The notes under the pieces: generated by a model | What the model was told of the DNA's origin: nothing | Databases searched by the model: none | Seen by the model: the letters and a program-made list of their open reading frames with translations, nothing else | Assembly (NCBI GenBank): GCA_011524785.1 | Contig: WTJQ01000623.1 | Location: 1-6,267, forward strand | Source: Planctomycetota bacterium | GTDB taxonomy: Bacteria > Planctomycetota > UBA1135 > GCA-002686595 | Direction of reading: 5' to 3' | Length of the DNA: 6,267 nucleotides | Shown: piece by piece, positions 6,114 through 6,267 of the stretch | How the letters are laid out: the number at the start of each line of letters is the position of its first letter | How positions within the stretch are numbered: position 1 is the first letter of the stretch | Made by a program: the position numbers and the translations under genes

Positions 6114-6267
6114 ATGACCTCGCTCGCCCTCATCCCTTCGCTCCTCGCCGCTCCTGCGCTGGTTCCCCAGCAGGTCCCGCTCTCCGATCCCGGGTTCGAG
6201 GCGGGGGGGGCCGGCTGGCAGGCGGTCACCGTCCTGGATGCCCAGCGGCACGCCGCGCCGGAGGGGC
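6114..6267 (+). CDS. N-terminus of an exported protein (partial, right edge)
   Basis: Fifty-one codons are present before the window ends. The start MTSLALIPSLLAAPALVPQQ is a hydrophobic signal peptide without basic residues, with possible cleavage near residues 15-20. It is followed by VPLSDPGFEAGGAGWQAV. An NPGFE-G-xW-like opening just after the signal is common in secreted proteins that begin with a carbohydrate-binding or galactose-binding-like beta-sandwich; this is a resemblance, not a domain assignment. The ATG is favoured because the signal peptide follows at once and because it shares the CCATGAC context of three other genes in the window; no Shine-Dalgarno sequence is visible. A run of eight G (6203-6210) falls in codons 30-33. 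Expression probably depends on the sigma-54 promoter upstream. The function is unknown because the rest of the gene is missing. Confidence 0.65.
   Translation, partial: MTSLALIPSLLAAPALVPQQVPLSDPGFEAGGAGWQAVTVLDAQRHAAPEG

Overview
The window is high-GC DNA (about 70% by eye, not counted) carrying five protein genes and no RNA gene, mobile element or CRISPR array that I can see. It suggests a bacterium rich in exported proteins. A long surface protein built of carboxypeptidase-regulatory-like modules, an arylsulfotransferase-type lipoprotein, and starts with no clear Shine-Dalgarno sequence together resemble Planctomycetota. Myxococcota or another high-GC environmental lineage is possible. The assignment is inference from style, not from a marker gene.

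Layout: (1) 1..2006, minus strand: the N-terminal 668 codons of a multi-module beta-sandwich protein that runs off the left edge. (2) 2007..2130: a short divergent promoter region with two inverted repeats. (3) 2131..3471, plus: an arylsulfotransferase-like beta-propeller lipoprotein. (4) 3472..3511: a 40-base convergent gap holding a GC-rich hairpin. (5) 3512..3874, minus: a small DUF2200 protein. (6) 3875..4082: a second divergent region with a 19-base palindrome near the DUF2200 start and another inverted repeat near the next gene. (7) 4083..5942, plus: a GH20 beta-N-acetylhexosaminidase with a C-terminal F5/8 type C-like domain. (8) 5943..6113: a regulatory gap with a strong bulged hairpin and a sequence matching every core base of the sigma-54 (-24/-12) promoter. 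(9) 6114..6267, plus: the first 51 codons of another exported protein.

Four of the five proteins have export signals, so most of the window serves the envelope or the outside of the cell. The GH20 enzyme would release terminal N-acetylhexosamine from glycans. The arylsulfotransferase-like lipoprotein would move sulfate groups or, if it lacks that activity, act as a surface propeller. The genes alternate in direction and do not form one operon, so a shared pathway (for example handling of sulfated, amino-sugar-containing glycans) is only a suggestion. The best-supported unusual signal is the sigma-54 promoter in front of the last, truncated gene. I do not see a clear new multi-gene system here.
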